This document shows, piece by piece, positions 17,320 through 26,484 of a DNA stretch of 64,000 nucleotides (within the stretch, counting starts at the first letter, position 1; each line of letters starts with the position of its first letter). Location: assembly GCF_000429405.1 (NCBI RefSeq), contig NZ_KE386897.1:380031-444030 (forward strand), given 5' to 3'. The notes under the pieces were generated by a model that saw nothing but the letters and a program-made list of their open reading frames with translations, searched no databases and was not told the origin of the DNA. Source of the DNA: Algoriphagus marincola DSM 16067. Its GTDB lineage: Bacteria; Bacteroidota; Bacteroidia; Cytophagales; Cyclobacteriaceae. Both the position numbers and the translations under genes were made by a program.

Positions 17320-18732
17320 TTATTGATCCCACCAGATTCTATCCAGCAAGGTCACATTTGGAACGTTATTTCCATTGCGGCTAACCTCACTATCAGGGTA
17401 GGCCAGTCTTCGGATATAGTTTCCGTTTAATTCTGGATTTAGGTTTTCTGGAAGAGTCATATCCTTGTAGGCATAATCGAATCGACGAGCGTCATTCCAG
17501 GTTTCAGGATGCAAGAACATGGCAACCCACTTCTCTTTCATGATCTGATCCATGGTCAAGGACCCTGCTCCCACGCTGACACTTTCATCAGCTAGGTAGG
17601 CTACTTTGTCCTCTTCTGATACACCCAACATATCCATATGGGCTTCGATTCCTGCCAGGTAAGCCGCATAGGCTCTTGCCGGGTCAGATGCCAAAGCTGC
17701 TTCTGCTTCGATGAATTTCAATTCAGCGTAAGTAGCGATCAAAAGGGGAGAAGTGGTGGAAGTATAGAATTGGCCAGGGATCAAGGTGGATCTAGCTCCT
17801 TGCTCCGGAGCATCTCCTCGGCCAGCTCCATTGACTGTACCGATGAATTCACCCTCGTCTGTAGTTCCGATCATCAAAGGAAGTCTAGGATCCACGGTAG
17901 GATAGCTGGTTCCATCCAGTGCCTGAACGAATTGCTCTGAAATCCATCCTCCAAGAAGTAAATTGGAATTGTTGATCGCAACCTGCGCCCATGGGTTGAA
18001 TCGCTGCTCAAAGAAAGTAACAGCAGCATCATCATCATTCGACTGGAATCCTGCCGAAACAGCTGCTAAAACCTCATTGGCGTTGTAGGTAGAGGTTTCT
18101 TTGGTATGCAAAAGGAATCGGGCTTTCAGTGAGTTTCCAAATCTGATCCATTTGTCGATATCACCACCAAAGATAAAGTCGTCTGCACCAATTGAGATCG
18201 CCGTCTCGCCTTGAAGGTTGGCAATGCCCTGATCTAAAAGAGAAAGAACCTGCTGGTACAATTGCTCATCGCTATCATATGCTGGGGTCACTGTTTCGAA
18301 GTTGAAACTTTCAGAGAATGGAACATCTCCGAAAATATCCACGGTCATTCCCAAGTTGAGGGCCATCAAAATTTGACCTGCACCGAGGTAATGATTTGCT
18401 CCTGATTCCTCTGCCTTGCGAATGATTTCATTGACATCCGTCATCACATTGTATAGGCTAAACCAAGTACCACTGAAGTTCACCGGATCCATCGTATCGG
18501 ATGAGGTAGCTGGGTTTGGCGAAGCAAGGTATTGCACATAGTTGCTAGTAGCACTTCCGATTCGCTGCACATTGAGCGCAGTTTCATAAGTACTGTTGGT
18601 CATCAGACCAGAGATAGGGGCGTCTTCGGGATTATTTGGATTTTCATTGACATCCAAGAAGGACTCACAGGCTGAAGCTGTAAGTAAAATTCCGGCACCC
18701 AGTATGGTATATAATTTATTTTTGAATTTCAT
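17320..18732 (-). CDS. SusD/RagB family nutrient-binding outer-membrane lipoprotein (SusD-like 2)
   Basis: A 470-residue surface lipoprotein: signal ILLTASACESF with the mature Cys near residue 22. It is rich in helices and contains ADP-ARAYAAYLAGIEAHMDML and KWVAMFLHPETWNDARRFDY, blocks typical of the SusD-like 2 group. It should act as the lid on the SusC barrel and present ligand to it. It follows susC by 20 bp. No glycoside hydrolase or sugar kinase lies nearby; the neighbours are peptidases, so an oligopeptide or other non-glycan ligand is quite possible. A terminator follows the gene. Confidence 0.94.
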   Translation of the reverse strand: MKFKNKLYTILGAGILLTASACESFLDVNENPNNPEDAPISGLMTNSTYETALNVQRIGSATSNYVQYLASPNPATSSDTMDPVNFSGTWFSLYNVMTDVNEIIRKAEESGANHYLGAGQILMALNLGMTVDIFGDVPFSESFNFETVTPAYDSDEQLYQQVLSLLDQGIANLQGETAISIGADDFIFGGDIDKWIRFGNSLKARFLLHTKETSTYNANEVLAAVSAGFQSNDDDAAVTFFEQRFNPWAQVAINNSNLLLGGWISEQFVQALDGTSYPTVDPRLPLMIGTTDEGEFIGTVNGAGRGDAPEQGARSTLIPGQFYTSTTSPLLIATYAELKFIEAEAALASDPARAYAAYLAGIEAHMDMLGVSEEDKVAYLADESVSVGAGSLTMDQIMKEKWVAMFLHPETWNDARRFDYAYKDMTLPENLNPELNGNYIRRLAYPDSEVSRNGNNVPNVTLLDRIWWDQ

Positions 18733-18752
18733 ATCTGTCGTTTTTTAAAGTG

Positions 18753-21700
18753 TTACAGTCCCAAATTCAAAGTCACAAAGTAGCTCTGTACTCCTGGGAA
18801 TCCCAGACCGGTAAATCCAACGGCATTTCCTCCAGCACCTGCAGAGAAAGATTCAGGATCGAATCCATCCCATGGGGTAGAAAGGATGATGTTGTTTGCC
18901 GCAAGCGATATTCTAGCTGTTCTGAAAGGTGTTCTTCCCAAAACATTAGGCTGGAGATTATAAGCCAAAGTGATATTTCTTAGCTTGATGAAATCCGCGT
19001 CTTTCACGAAGTTTTCGGATACACCTCGATAGTGATTTCTCCAGTAACCTGCACCATAATTTACGCCGTCAGGACCTACGCCTTGACCCAACCAAACCTC
19101 TTGAGTGTTCTGGGAACCATCAGCCAAGACTCCAGGGAATACCACGAAGTCGTTTCTTCTTTCAGAATCTTCTTGCTTGCCAAAGGCAGATAGGAAGTTG
19201 CCAAACTGATCATACTGCTGAAGTCCGGAGCGGAAATCAATCAAGAATGAAAACTCGAAACCTTTGTAGCTGAAATCATTTCTCAAACCTCCAAAAAACT
19301 TAGGAACTGCATTACCTAAAACCAGTTGGTTTCCATTTCTAACTGGAAAGCCATTAGCTCCGATCAATTGTGTAAGGCCTCTGTCAAGTTCTGTTGCTCC
19401 CTCAGGTGCCCCAGGTCTTACATAGCTGCTACCAAAGATATTTCCATAAGCTTCTCCTTCTTCAAGAATCATGGTTACTGTGGCTCCCGCATATCCAAAT
19501 TGGGAACCTACGACAATTTGCTCGATTCCTTCTCTAATCGCCACGATTTCATTCGCATTGGTAGTTAGGTTAGCTGAAACATCCCATCTGAAATCGCCTC
19601 TTTCGATCGGTGTACCTCCGATGACAAATTCCCATCCACGGTTTTCGATTTCTCCCGCGTTTGTGATGTAAGAGGAGAATCCTGTAGCATCAGAAATCGG
19701 CACTGGAATAATCTGATCTTTGGAGTTTGTCTTATAGTAGGTTACATCCAAGTTTGCTTTGTTATTGAAAAAGGCAAACTGTGCACCGAACTCCAAGGAC
19801 GTCGTCAACTCAGGACGGAGATTTGGATCACCGAATACAGAGTTTCGGGAGAAACCAACCTGTCCATTCAGTGGGAATACACTTGGAGACACAAAGAATG
19901 ATCCTAGAATATGCGGATTGGTGTCTTTACCCACTTGCGCCCAAGATGCTCTTAGCTTTCCGAAGGTCACCCATGATGGCAAGTCAAAATTCTCGCTAAA
20001 TACATACCCCAAGTTAACTGAAGGGTAAAAGAAGGAGTTATTATTCTTCGGTAGAGTGGAGGAGATGTCATTTCTTCCGGTCACGTTCAAGAATAGGAAG
20101 TTTTTGTAATCGACCATCAAGTCACCGTACAAACCTACCAATCGACGAATGCTCTTTCCCTGAGAAGCGAAAATCTGTGTGGTATTATTTAGATTGAAGA
20201 AATCTGGAATTACGAAATTTGTTCCAGTAGCAGTAACTCTGTCAAACTTACGCTCGAAAATATCATTTCCTAATCTTAGCGTGGTATTCCAGTCGCTATT
20301 CCACTGCTTTTGCAAGGTAATGTAGAAATTGGAGGTAATATCACGGCTGTTGATTCGCGTCTCCTCGATGAAGCCTGTAGAGCTCAATGCTCGCTCTCCA
20401 TCGATTCCTTTTGGACCTGGAGTGATTTCAGTTCTGGAATCCGAATAATTATCCACTCCCAATCGGTAAGACAATGTCATCCACTCAGTAGGGCTGTAGT
20501 TCAAATTGATGTTTCCAATGATTCGGTTCACATTATCTTCATAAGTTGCAAATCGGGCATCGTAAATTGGATTGGTGTTGCCATAAGTACGCATGGTACC
20601 GTCCTCGTTGATGTAGTCTCGGACATCTGTCGTTTCTGACCAGTACATCATTCTCTCCAGGAAACGATCGTGAGGTACTCGATTACCTCCAGAGTTGATA
20701 TAATTCATTGAACCTGAGAAGTTGAACTTCTCGCTCACTTTAATCGTGCCGGAGAGTTTGGCACTGGTACGATCCCAGTTGGAGAAAGGAATGATGCCGT
20801 TTTGATCAAGTCTACCGAATGAACCGTAGAAAGTCGCTTTTTCATTACCTCCGGATACAGAAATGGAGTTATCAAACTGGATACCAGTATCAAAAGCTCT
20901 TTCCCAGTTGTTTTGATAAACGTAATCCGGGTCATTTTCTTCGGCAATATTAGCACCCCAAGAAGGCCAGAAACTAGAATCGTTTCTTTCACCGCTAAAG
21001 CCTTGTCCATATTCGTCTTGAAGTCGAGGCTTTTTCACTAGTCGATCAAAACCTAGAGAGGAATTGAAATCAACTCGAACCTGACCTGCTTTACCTTTCT
21101 TAGTGGTAATGATGACTGCCCCATTTGCCGCTCGTACACCGTAAAGCGCTGTAGCGGCTGCACCTTTTAGTACAGACATGGACTCAATATCATTCGGGTT
21201 GATGTCAGCAATACGGTTTGACATACCACGAGGTGTACCTCCTGACTCTACCGTAGAGTTATCTACTGGCACACCATCCACTACGAATAGAGGTTGATTG
21301 TCTGCTGAAGGGTCCAATGAGTTAATTCCTCGGATGATGATTCGGGCAGATTGGCCAGGAGCACCACCGGAATTAGTGACTTGCACACCGGCTACTTGGC
21401 CTTGAAGGGCGTTAACCACATTTTGTTGTCTGGTCTTGGTGATTGCTTCTGAATCAATACTTTGAGCAGCATAGCCAAGTGCTTTTTTATCTTGAGAAAT
21501 ACCGAAGGCCGTGACAATGACTTCATCAAGCTGAGATTCCTCTGTTTTCATGATGACATTGATCACACTGGTATTTCCGACAGATACTCGCTGAGTCTCA
21601 AATCCAATAAAGGAGAATACCAAAACCGCATCGGAATTGGGAACCGAGATGGAGTAGTTTCCATCGATGTCTGAAACGGTACCGTTGGTCGTACCGTCCA

Positions 21701-21839
21701 CCACGACGCTGACCCCCGGTAGGGGTAGACCGTCTTCTTGTGTAGTAACTTTTCCTGTGACTGTCTGCTGGGCCATGGATAGTCCCACGGTCGAGCAACT
21801 CAGCAAGAAAAGCAACATGAACTTGTAGTAGTTTTTCAT
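18753..21839 (-). CDS. SusC/RagA family TonB-linked outer-membrane transporter
   Basis: The start is taken at 21839 (MKNYYKFMLLFLLSCSTVG), where a signal peptide ending SMAQQ begins; the frame extends 17 codons further into the leader repeat and that extension is rejected. The product has 1028 residues. After the signal comes a carboxypeptidase-regulatory-like domain (VTGKVTTQEDGLPLPGVSV), then the LDEVIVTAFG segment leading into the plug (QGQVAGVQVTNSGGAPGQS, IIRGINSLDP) and a 22-strand barrel ending FVTLNLGL. No STN signalling domain is present, so it is not part of a sigma/anti-sigma cascade. Energised import with SusD through TonB is inferred from the family. It is preceded by two leader repeat units. 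Confidence 0.95.
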   Translation of the reverse strand: MKNYYKFMLLFLLSCSTVGLSMAQQTVTGKVTTQEDGLPLPGVSVVVDGTTNGTVSDIDGNYSISVPNSDAVLVFSFIGFETQRVSVGNTSVINVIMKTEESQLDEVIVTAFGISQDKKALGYAAQSIDSEAITKTRQQNVVNALQGQVAGVQVTNSGGAPGQSARIIIRGINSLDPSADNQPLFVVDGVPVDNSTVESGGTPRGMSNRIADINPNDIESMSVLKGAAATALYGVRAANGAVIITTKKGKAGQVRVDFNSSLGFDRLVKKPRLQDEYGQGFSGERNDSSFWPSWGANIAEENDPDYVYQNNWERAFDTGIQFDNSISVSGGNEKATFYGSFGRLDQNGIIPFSNWDRTSAKLSGTIKVSEKFNFSGSMNYINSGGNRVPHDRFLERMMYWSETTDVRDYINEDGTMRTYGNTNPIYDARFATYEDNVNRIIGNINLNYSPTEWMTLSYRLGVDNYSDSRTEITPGPKGIDGERALSSTGFIEETRINSRDITSNFYITLQKQWNSDWNTTLRLGNDIFERKFDRVTATGTNFVIPDFFNLNNTTQIFASQGKSIRRLVGLYGDLMVDYKNFLFLNVTGRNDISSTLPKNNNSFFYPSVNLGYVFSENFDLPSWVTFGKLRASWAQVGKDTNPHILGSFFVSPSVFPLNGQVGFSRNSVFGDPNLRPELTTSLEFGAQFAFFNNKANLDVTYYKTNSKDQIIPVPISDATGFSSYITNAGEIENRGWEFVIGGTPIERGDFRWDVSANLTTNANEIVAIREGIEQIVVGSQFGYAGATVTMILEEGEAYGNIFGSSYVRPGAPEGATELDRGLTQLIGANGFPVRNGNQLVLGNAVPKFFGGLRNDFSYKGFEFSFLIDFRSGLQQYDQFGNFLSAFGKQEDSERRNDFVVFPGVLADGSQNTQEVWLGQGVGPDGVNYGAGYWRNHYRGVSENFVKDADFIKLRNITLAYNLQPNVLGRTPFRTARISLAANNIILSTPWDGFDPESFSAGAGGNAVGFTGLGFPGVQSYFVTLNLGL

Positions 21840-22022
21840 ATGATTAAAATTTGGTTTTAAAAAGGACATATGGAATCTCGCATTTGGCAATCATCCAAGG
21901 TTTTGGGTTTTTCGTCAAGCTCGATTTCATCTGTTTATAATTTGTTTTTGAGAGGTCAGATGGAATCTCGCACATTTTACAATCATCCGATTGAGTGTTG
22001 CTAGCGTTGTGCTCGATTTCAC
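21840..22022 (-). repeat. Tandem leader repeat array, two units, upstream of susC
   Basis: On the minus strand, one unit runs from 21930 to 21840 and the other from 22022 to 21931. Each has an RTGAAATCGAGC opening, a variable middle with a small hairpin (for example CAATC-GGAT-GATTG), a GCGAGATTCCAT block and a 29-30 nt A-rich linker ending at the next ATGAAA. In the outer unit the opening ATG is GTG. The block from the 21921 to 21980 area is nearly identical to that at 1007-1058 upstream of the serine hydrolase gene. The nested short frames encode MKSSLT- and MKSSTT- peptides of 28 and 31 residues. A structured leader or translation control element is suspected. Confidence 0.78.
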
Positions 22023-22099
22023 GTGCATGTAGTTTAGGGTTAGTGAAACATTAATTTGCTTTTTTATGCAATTTTTAAAATACAAAACAGGCAAATCAC

Positions 22100-22107
22100 C
22101 AAATATA
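22100..22107 (-). promoter_or_regulatory. Candidate -7 box of the susC promoter
   Basis: The minus strand reads TATATTTG, a full match to the Bacteroidota TAnnTTTG -7 element. A TTG lies 15 nt upstream (spacing shorter than usual) and another 24 nt upstream. If used, transcription would begin near 22095 and the susC mRNA would carry a leader of about 255 nt containing both repeat units. Confidence 0.45.
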
Positions 22108-22322
22108 ATTTCTAAAAAGCAGCAAATACTGCAATAAAACTGGCAGATTTCTTGTCTTTTATCCTGACTTAGGAAACCTATTTTGTAGAACAGATTTTAA
22201 TTTACTAAACAAAATGGTTAAAATCCGAAGATTTGGCCTGAAATTTCTTTTAAAAGTGAGTTTTCTTTGATTTTCAGGTAAAAAATAGAGTTGCTGTTTT
22301 TTGCAGTAATTAAAATTTAGGC

Positions 22323-22358
22323 AAAAAAAATCGCCGTATTTAACGGCGATCTTTTTTT
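22323..22358. terminator. Intrinsic terminator after the pyrophosphatase gene
   Basis: ATCGCCGT (22330-22337), loop ATTTA, ACGGCGAT (22343-22350), flanked by A and T runs, so it can work on both strands. It lies 20 bp past the hppA stop on the minus strand. Confidence 0.88.
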
Positions 22359-22377
22359 ATGATTAATCAAGGAGGGT

Positions 22378-24657
22378 TTATTTGACGATTTTCTCGGTCA
22401 CAGTGACAATTTCTTTCCCTTCCTCAACCTTAATTTCTTTTTTAACCTCGATTACTTTGGCATCTGCCATTTCACCATGAGAATCATGTGAAGATAGAAG
22501 CGGTGCAATTACCAATCCAACCAAACAGGTCAACTTAATCAAGATATTCATGGATGGACCTGACGTATCTTTGAATGGATCTCCGACAGTGTCGCCAGTT
22601 ACAGCTGCTTTGTGCGCTTCTGATCCTTTATAGGTCATTTCTCCGTCGATCATCACACCTGCTTCAAATGATTTCTTGGCGTTGTCCCAAGCACCACCGG
22701 CATTGTTTTGGAAGATAGCCCACATCACACCGGAAACTGTAACACCCGCCATATATCCGCCGAGAACCTCAGCAGCCAATAGGGTGTCTCCAGTAAACAA
22801 CTGTGTCAAAAAGGCAATCAAGATCGGAGATACAATTGTCAATAATCCTGGAAGCATCATTTCCTTCAAAGATGCCGTCGTTGAGATCTCCACACACTTG
22901 TCATACTCAGGTTCGGCTTTGCCTTCCATGATACCGGGTATCTCTTTGAATTGACGTCTTACTTCTTTCACCATCGCCATGGCAGCCTTCCCAACGGAAC
23001 TCATGGCCAAGGCAGAGAATACTACTGGAATCATCGCTCCAACAAAAAGCGCTGCAAGAACAGGTGCTTTGAAAATGTTGATGCCATCGATACCTGTAAA
23101 TGTTACATAAGCTGCAAATAGGGCAAGGGCAGTCAAGGCTGCAGAAGCAATTGCAAAACCTTTTCCAATAGCAGCAGTCGTGTTACCAACAGAATCCAAA
23201 ATATCAGTACGCTCACGTACTTCTTTTGGCAATTCGCTCATTTCCGCAATACCACCTGCATTATCAGCAATAGGTCCGAACGCATCGATAGCCAACTGCA
23301 TCGCAGTGGTAGCCATCATAGCAGATGCAGCAATGGCTACTCCATAGAAACCTGCAAAAGCATAGGCTCCCCAGATGGCAGCAGCGAAAAGCAATACTGG
23401 AGCAAAAGTGGACATCATACCTTGAGAAAGGCCTGCGATGATATTTGTTGCAGCTCCGGTAGATGAATTTTGAATGATGGTCATTACAGGCTTCTTACCC
23501 ATACCAGTGTAATACTCAGTAAAGTAGCTAATCAAACCTCCCACAGCCAAACCGATCAATACGGCAGCAAAAACGTTGAACGAGGTTACAGTTTGCAAAC
23601 CTTTACCGAAGAATGTCATTTGCATTTCTGCAGGTAGCATCCAGTCAATGATGAAATAAGAAGCAATACCTGTTAAGATGATTGATCCCCAGTTTCCTCT
23701 GTTTAATGCAGCCTGCACCTGCGGCTCCTTGGCATTGTTGTCACTGATCTTGATGAACCAAGACCCTACGATCGAGAAAACAATCCCGATGCCAGCAATC
23801 AAAACTGGTAATAGTATTGGACCCATTCCGCCAAAGGCGTCATTCATAGCTGTGCCATTGTTGATATCATTGATCAGATAGTTACCCAATACCATCGCTG
23901 CCAACATGGTGGCTACATAAGACCCGAAAAGGTCAGCGCCCATACCAGCAACATCTCCTACATTATCCCCCACATTATCTGCAATGGTAGCCGGGTTACG
24001 AGGATCGTCTTCAGGAATTCCAGCTTCCACTTTACCTACAAGATCAGCGCCTACGTCAGCAGCTTTAGTGTAAATACCTCCACCCACACGTGCAAAAAGG
24101 GCAATAGATTCAGCTCCTAGGGAGAAGCCGGCAAGCGTTTCGAGAACGATGGTCATTTCCATGTAGAATGACTGCTCACCGGTAATAAAAAATTGGACGA
24201 GAAGGGCAAGTAATAGTGAAAGACCGAATACGGCCAATCCAGCAACACCTAGACCCATGACAGTACCACCTCTAAAAGAAACTTGAAGAGCTTTTGGCAG
24301 ACTTGTTCTTGCAGCTTGCGTGGTTCTTACGTTAGCGTCTGTGGCGATCCGCATCCCGATATTTCCCGCAATAGCTGAGAAAACGGCTCCTATAACAAAT
24401 GCTACAACAATGAACCAGTGGGTGGTTTCAACCAACATTGAAACGACACCTAAAAGAGCTCCGGCAATGACCACGAAGACCGCCAACATTCTGTACTCGG
24501 CTGCTAAGAATGCCATTGCACCTTCTTTTATGTAGCCAGCAAGCTTCTTCATGTTTTCTTCGCCTTGATCTTGCTTGTTCACCCATGTTCTCAGATAAAA
24601 CATGTATGCTAATCCGACCAACCCGAAGGCTGGTAAAATGTAGATTAAGTTTTCCAT
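22378..24657 (-). CDS. hppA: Membrane-bound ion-translocating pyrophosphatase, K+-dependent type
   Basis: A 759-residue polytopic protein that couples hydrolysis of pyrophosphate to H+ or Na+ export. The active-site region is intact: [18 protein letters not shown] followed by [17 protein letters not shown]. The [10 protein letters not shown] stretch has Ala at the position where K+-independent enzymes have Lys, so a K+-dependent enzyme is predicted. Whether the pumped ion is H+ or Na+ cannot be settled by eye. The last 40 residues ([22 protein letters not shown] area) form a charged tail after the final membrane segment. It is monocistronic, with its own promoter and terminator. Confidence 0.96.
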   Translation of the reverse strand: MENLIYILPAFGLVGLAYMFYLRTWVNKQDQGEENMKKLAGYIKEGAMAFLAAEYRMLAVFVVIAGALLGVVSMLVETTHWFIVVAFVIGAVFSAIAGNIGMRIATDANVRTTQAARTSLPKALQVSFRGGTVMGLGVAGLAVFGLSLLLALLVQFFITGEQSFYMEMTIVLETLAGFSLGAESIALFARVGGGIYTKAADVGADLVGKVEAGIPEDDPRNPATIADNVGDNVGDVAGMGADLFGSYVATMLAAMVLGNYLINDINNGTAMNDAFGGMGPILLPVLIAGIGIVFSIVGSWFIKISDNNAKEPQVQAALNRGNWGSIILTGIASYFIIDWMLPAEMQMTFFGKGLQTVTSFNVFAAVLIGLAVGGLISYFTEYYTGMGKKPVMTIIQNSSTGAATNIIAGLSQGMMSTFAPVLLFAAAIWGAYAFAGFYGVAIAASAMMATTAMQLAIDAFGPIADNAGGIAEMSELPKEVRERTDILDSVGNTTAAIGKGFAIASAALTALALFAAYVTFTGIDGINIFKAPVLAALFVGAMIPVVFSALAMSSVGKAAMAMVKEVRRQFKEIPGIMEGKAEPEYDKCVEISTTASLKEMMLPGLLTIVSPILIAFLTQLFTGDTLLAAEVLGGYMAGVTVSGVMWAIFQNNAGGAWDNAKKSFEAGVMIDGEMTYKGSEAHKAAVTGDTVGDPFKDTSGPSMNILIKLTCLVGLVIAPLLSSHDSHGEMADAKVIEVKKEIKVEEGKEIVTVTEKIVK

Positions 24658-24696
24658 TTATTTTTTTTCTTTAGACTGCTTGGTTAAATAATTGGG

Positions 24697-24726
24697 CAAA
24701 TATAGAACTTCTAGCTTTCCAGCCAA
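24697..24726 (-). promoter_or_regulatory. Promoter of the pyrophosphatase gene
   Basis: The minus strand has TTG (24726-24724), a 19-nt spacer and TATATTTG (24704-24697), matching the Bacteroidota consensus TTG-N19-TAnnTTTG. The box ends 39 nt upstream of the hppA start at 24657. Confidence 0.7.
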
Positions 24727-24859
24727 CAGGTAAAAAATTTTCTATTTTGTGATTATTGTTATGTGTTTTTTGAAAAACAGGCAATGTTTCGATGCGAAAG
24801 CTTTATTTTTTTTAGAGATTGGAAAATAAAATTGAAAATCAAATAAAACGATCAACCTA

Positions 24860-25144
24860 ATGACCGTCAAAGAATTCAAAAATTTAGAACAACCGCTGCC
24901 AAGTTTTTCACCAGAGCTACGCTCACTTTGGTGGGATTTCAGAGGAAATTGGGATATGGCCCATGCTGAAGTGGACCAACTGCCGGGTAAGTCAGCAGCT
25001 AAGGTCCATGCCTATCTCCACCGAAAGGAAGGAGATGATTGGAATGCAGAGTATTGGTATAGAAGGGCAGGTGTCAGTCGACCTTCAGTTTCGCTGGATG
25101 ATGAGTGGGAGGATTTGCTTCTTGATTTTCTTCAAACATCCTAA
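24860..25144 (+). CDS. Conserved hypothetical protein, 94 aa
   Basis: A short acidic, tryptophan-rich cytoplasmic protein. Visible features are the LWWDFRGNWDMAHAEVDQ stretch, KVHAYLHRKEGDDWNAEYWYRRAG and an acidic C-terminal helix (DDEWEDLLLDFLQ). The pattern HAYLHRKEGD-x-NAxYWYRRAG is one I have seen in small uncharacterised proteins across bacteria, but no function is known. No signal peptide or membrane segment. It stands divergently from hppA and 21 bp ahead of the DUF4174 gene, with which it may share a transcript. Confidence 0.75.
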   Translation: MTVKEFKNLEQPLPSFSPELRSLWWDFRGNWDMAHAEVDQLPGKSAAKVHAYLHRKEGDDWNAEYWYRRAGVSRPSVSLDDEWEDLLLDFLQTS

Positions 25145-25165
25145 CTATTAGTAAGTTGAATAATC

Positions 25166-25573
25166 ATGAGTCTAATTTGGAGTGTTTTTCTTATGGTAGT
25201 TTTGAGTAGTAATCCGTCTTTGAGCTTAGAAGATTTTAGATGGAAGAACAGGCTGCTAGTGATTTTTGGAGAAGAAGCAATTGATAAAAAACTTCTCGAG
25301 ACTCAGTTAGATGAGATTCAAGAACGGAAACTGATCATCATGCGATTTCAAAATGAAGAATTGGTTTATTCGACAGATACATTGGATATAAAAGTTGAAT
25401 CATTTTTGAAGTTAAAATCAAAAAATCCTCGGGCAGATTGGATGCTTATAGGTCTCGATGGCGGAGTAAAATCTTCAGGTAAATCAGGGGATTTGGATTT
25501 ATTGAAAACTTTTAAACGGATAGATTCAATGCCGATGAGACAGAGTGAAATGAGAAAAGACGGGAAAAATTGA
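25166..25573 (+). CDS. DUF4174 domain protein, probably exported
   Basis: A 135-residue protein with a hydrophobic N-terminus (MSLIWSVFLMVVLSSNPSLS) that looks like a signal peptide, followed by the DUF4174 opening LEDFRWKNRLLVIF. The fold expected for this family is thioredoxin-like without the CxxC; the sequence has no cysteine. The GLDGGVKSSGKSGDLDLLKTFKRIDSMPMRQSEMR end is the conserved part in which the family contacts an unknown ligand or partner. A periplasmic location is inferred from the signal. Confidence 0.82.
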   Translation: MSLIWSVFLMVVLSSNPSLSLEDFRWKNRLLVIFGEEAIDKKLLETQLDEIQERKLIIMRFQNEELVYSTDTLDIKVESFLKLKSKNPRADWMLIGLDGGVKSSGKSGDLDLLKTFKRIDSMPMRQSEMRKDGKN

Positions 25574-25685
25574 CAAAAAAAGGTTGAAAAATACCCTTTT
25601 TAGGGGATGTTTTTGTGTTTTTTTGATTCGTATTTTGGGGCCGATTTAACGGAGTGAATTAAGTAGCCCCTTACAATAGCCGATT

Positions 25686-25913
25686 ATGAAATTCTTTTAT
25701 TTGTCAAATACCCCCAATGAAGACAATATGCTTGAGATTCATGAAAGGGAATGCAGCAACATTCCTGATTCTTTGGATCGAGATTATTTGGGCCCATTTA
25801 ATAATGGGGCAGAGGCAATTCGGAAAGCGAAGTTGATTAGTGAAAATGTCACTTTGTGTGTTCACTGCTGTAAAGTTTCTACGAGTTCGGTTCTTCTGAA
25901 GAAAAAGAGTTAA
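25686..25913 (+). CDS. Small hypothetical protein with a CxHC-like motif, 75 aa
   Basis: A 75-residue protein of unknown function. It begins MKFFYLSNTPNEDNMLEIHE and has a central EIHERECSNIPD, an AIRKAKLISENV helix and a CVHCCK cluster near 58-63. The H/C residues (H18, C22, C58, H60-C61-C62) could form a small metal site, which is inference. The upstream 110 bp carry an inverted GGGGC/GCCCC pair. It is the last gene before tRNA-Pro and does not look like part of the island. Confidence 0.65.
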   Translation: MKFFYLSNTPNEDNMLEIHERECSNIPDSLDRDYLGPFNNGAEAIRKAKLISENVTLCVHCCKVSTSSVLLKKKS

Positions 25914-25975
25914 TGCTGGGGTTTAGAATCTTGGGAATTTTTCGAATTGAAAATGGATATTTTGGCTGAAAATTT

Positions 25976-25983
25976 TACATTTG
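25976..25983 (+). promoter_or_regulatory. Candidate -7 box of the tRNA-Pro gene
   Basis: TACATTTG matches TAnnTTTG and ends 44 nt upstream of the tRNA. The nearest TTG sequences are at poor spacing (11 and 26 nt), so only the -7 element is supported. Confidence 0.4.
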
Positions 25984-26027
25984 CCTCGCGATTCAGGGAG
26001 CCGATTAGGTCTCGGAAATCATAAAAT

Positions 26028-26102
26028 CGGGGTGTGGCGCAGTCCGGTTAGCGTACACGTCTGGGGGGCGTGTGGTCGCAGGTTCAAATCCTGTCACCCC
26101 GA
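26028..26102 (+). tRNA. tRNA-Pro (anticodon GGG)
   Basis: A 75-nt cloverleaf. The acceptor stem CGGGGTG pairs with CACCCCG, with discriminator A at 26102 and no encoded CCA. The D-arm contains GCGCAGTCCGGTTAGCGT. The anticodon arm is CACGT-CTGGGGG-GCGTG, with anticodon GGG at 26063-26065. The T-arm is GCAGG-TTCAAAT-CCTGT. It reads proline CCC/CCU codons. Integrases often use tRNA 3' ends, and a tyrosine integrase gene follows 370 bp downstream. Confidence 0.96.
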
Positions 26103-26126
26103 CAAAATAGGATTTTAAAAGAAATC

Positions 26127-26164
26127 AAAGCCTTGTAAATCACTGATTTTCAAGGCTTTTTCAT
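26127..26164 (+). terminator. Intrinsic terminator after tRNA-Pro
   Basis: AAAGCCTTG (26127-26135) pairs with CAAGGCTTT (26151-26159). The pairing continues past one T-T mismatch with AAATC/GATTT around a 3-nt loop. A T-rich tail follows. Confidence 0.85.
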
Positions 26165-26484
26165 TTTTAGGCTTACCAAAAGGAATCAAAACAAGCTAAA
26201 AAACTGGTGAGTAAATCGGTGAACCCGAGAACTATAAAAATCGATACTCACCAGAAGTGCTTTAATTAAATGAAATACAAGTAGATAGGTTAATCAAACT
26301 AAAGTAAAATATAGCCTGTTTTCAGCTGTTTCTGGAAAAAAGTACTTGAAAAAGTAAAGATTCCTAACCCCTCTAGAAGCCTTTAAAGGCACTTTTGGGG
26401 TCTCACTATCATAAAAAAAATCATGACTTGTTGTAAACTGCTGAAAATCAGAAGTTTTGTAAATTAATTTTGATTGAAAAAATT
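26165..26484. other. Non-coding stretch between tRNA-Pro and the integrase, with an inverted repeat
   Basis: About 320 bp without a gene. It contains a perfect 10-bp inverted repeat, CTGGTGAGTA (26204-26213) and TACTCACCAG (26245-26254), with a 31-nt spacer, and A+T-rich sequence before the integrase start. Such repeats beside an integrase can be arm-type or core-flanking sites of the recombinase. I found no second copy of the tRNA 3' end within the window. Confidence 0.5.

Noticed and set aside
21840..21890. Longer susC N-terminus beginning 17 codons upstream
   Set aside because: The extension reads through the leader repeat and has no signal peptide; the internal ATG at 21839 opens a normal one.
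24740..24800. Similarity of GAAAAACAGGCAATG near 24780 to GGAAAACAGGCAATG near 45530
   Set aside because: A single 15-nt near match with unlike flanks; chance is sufficient.
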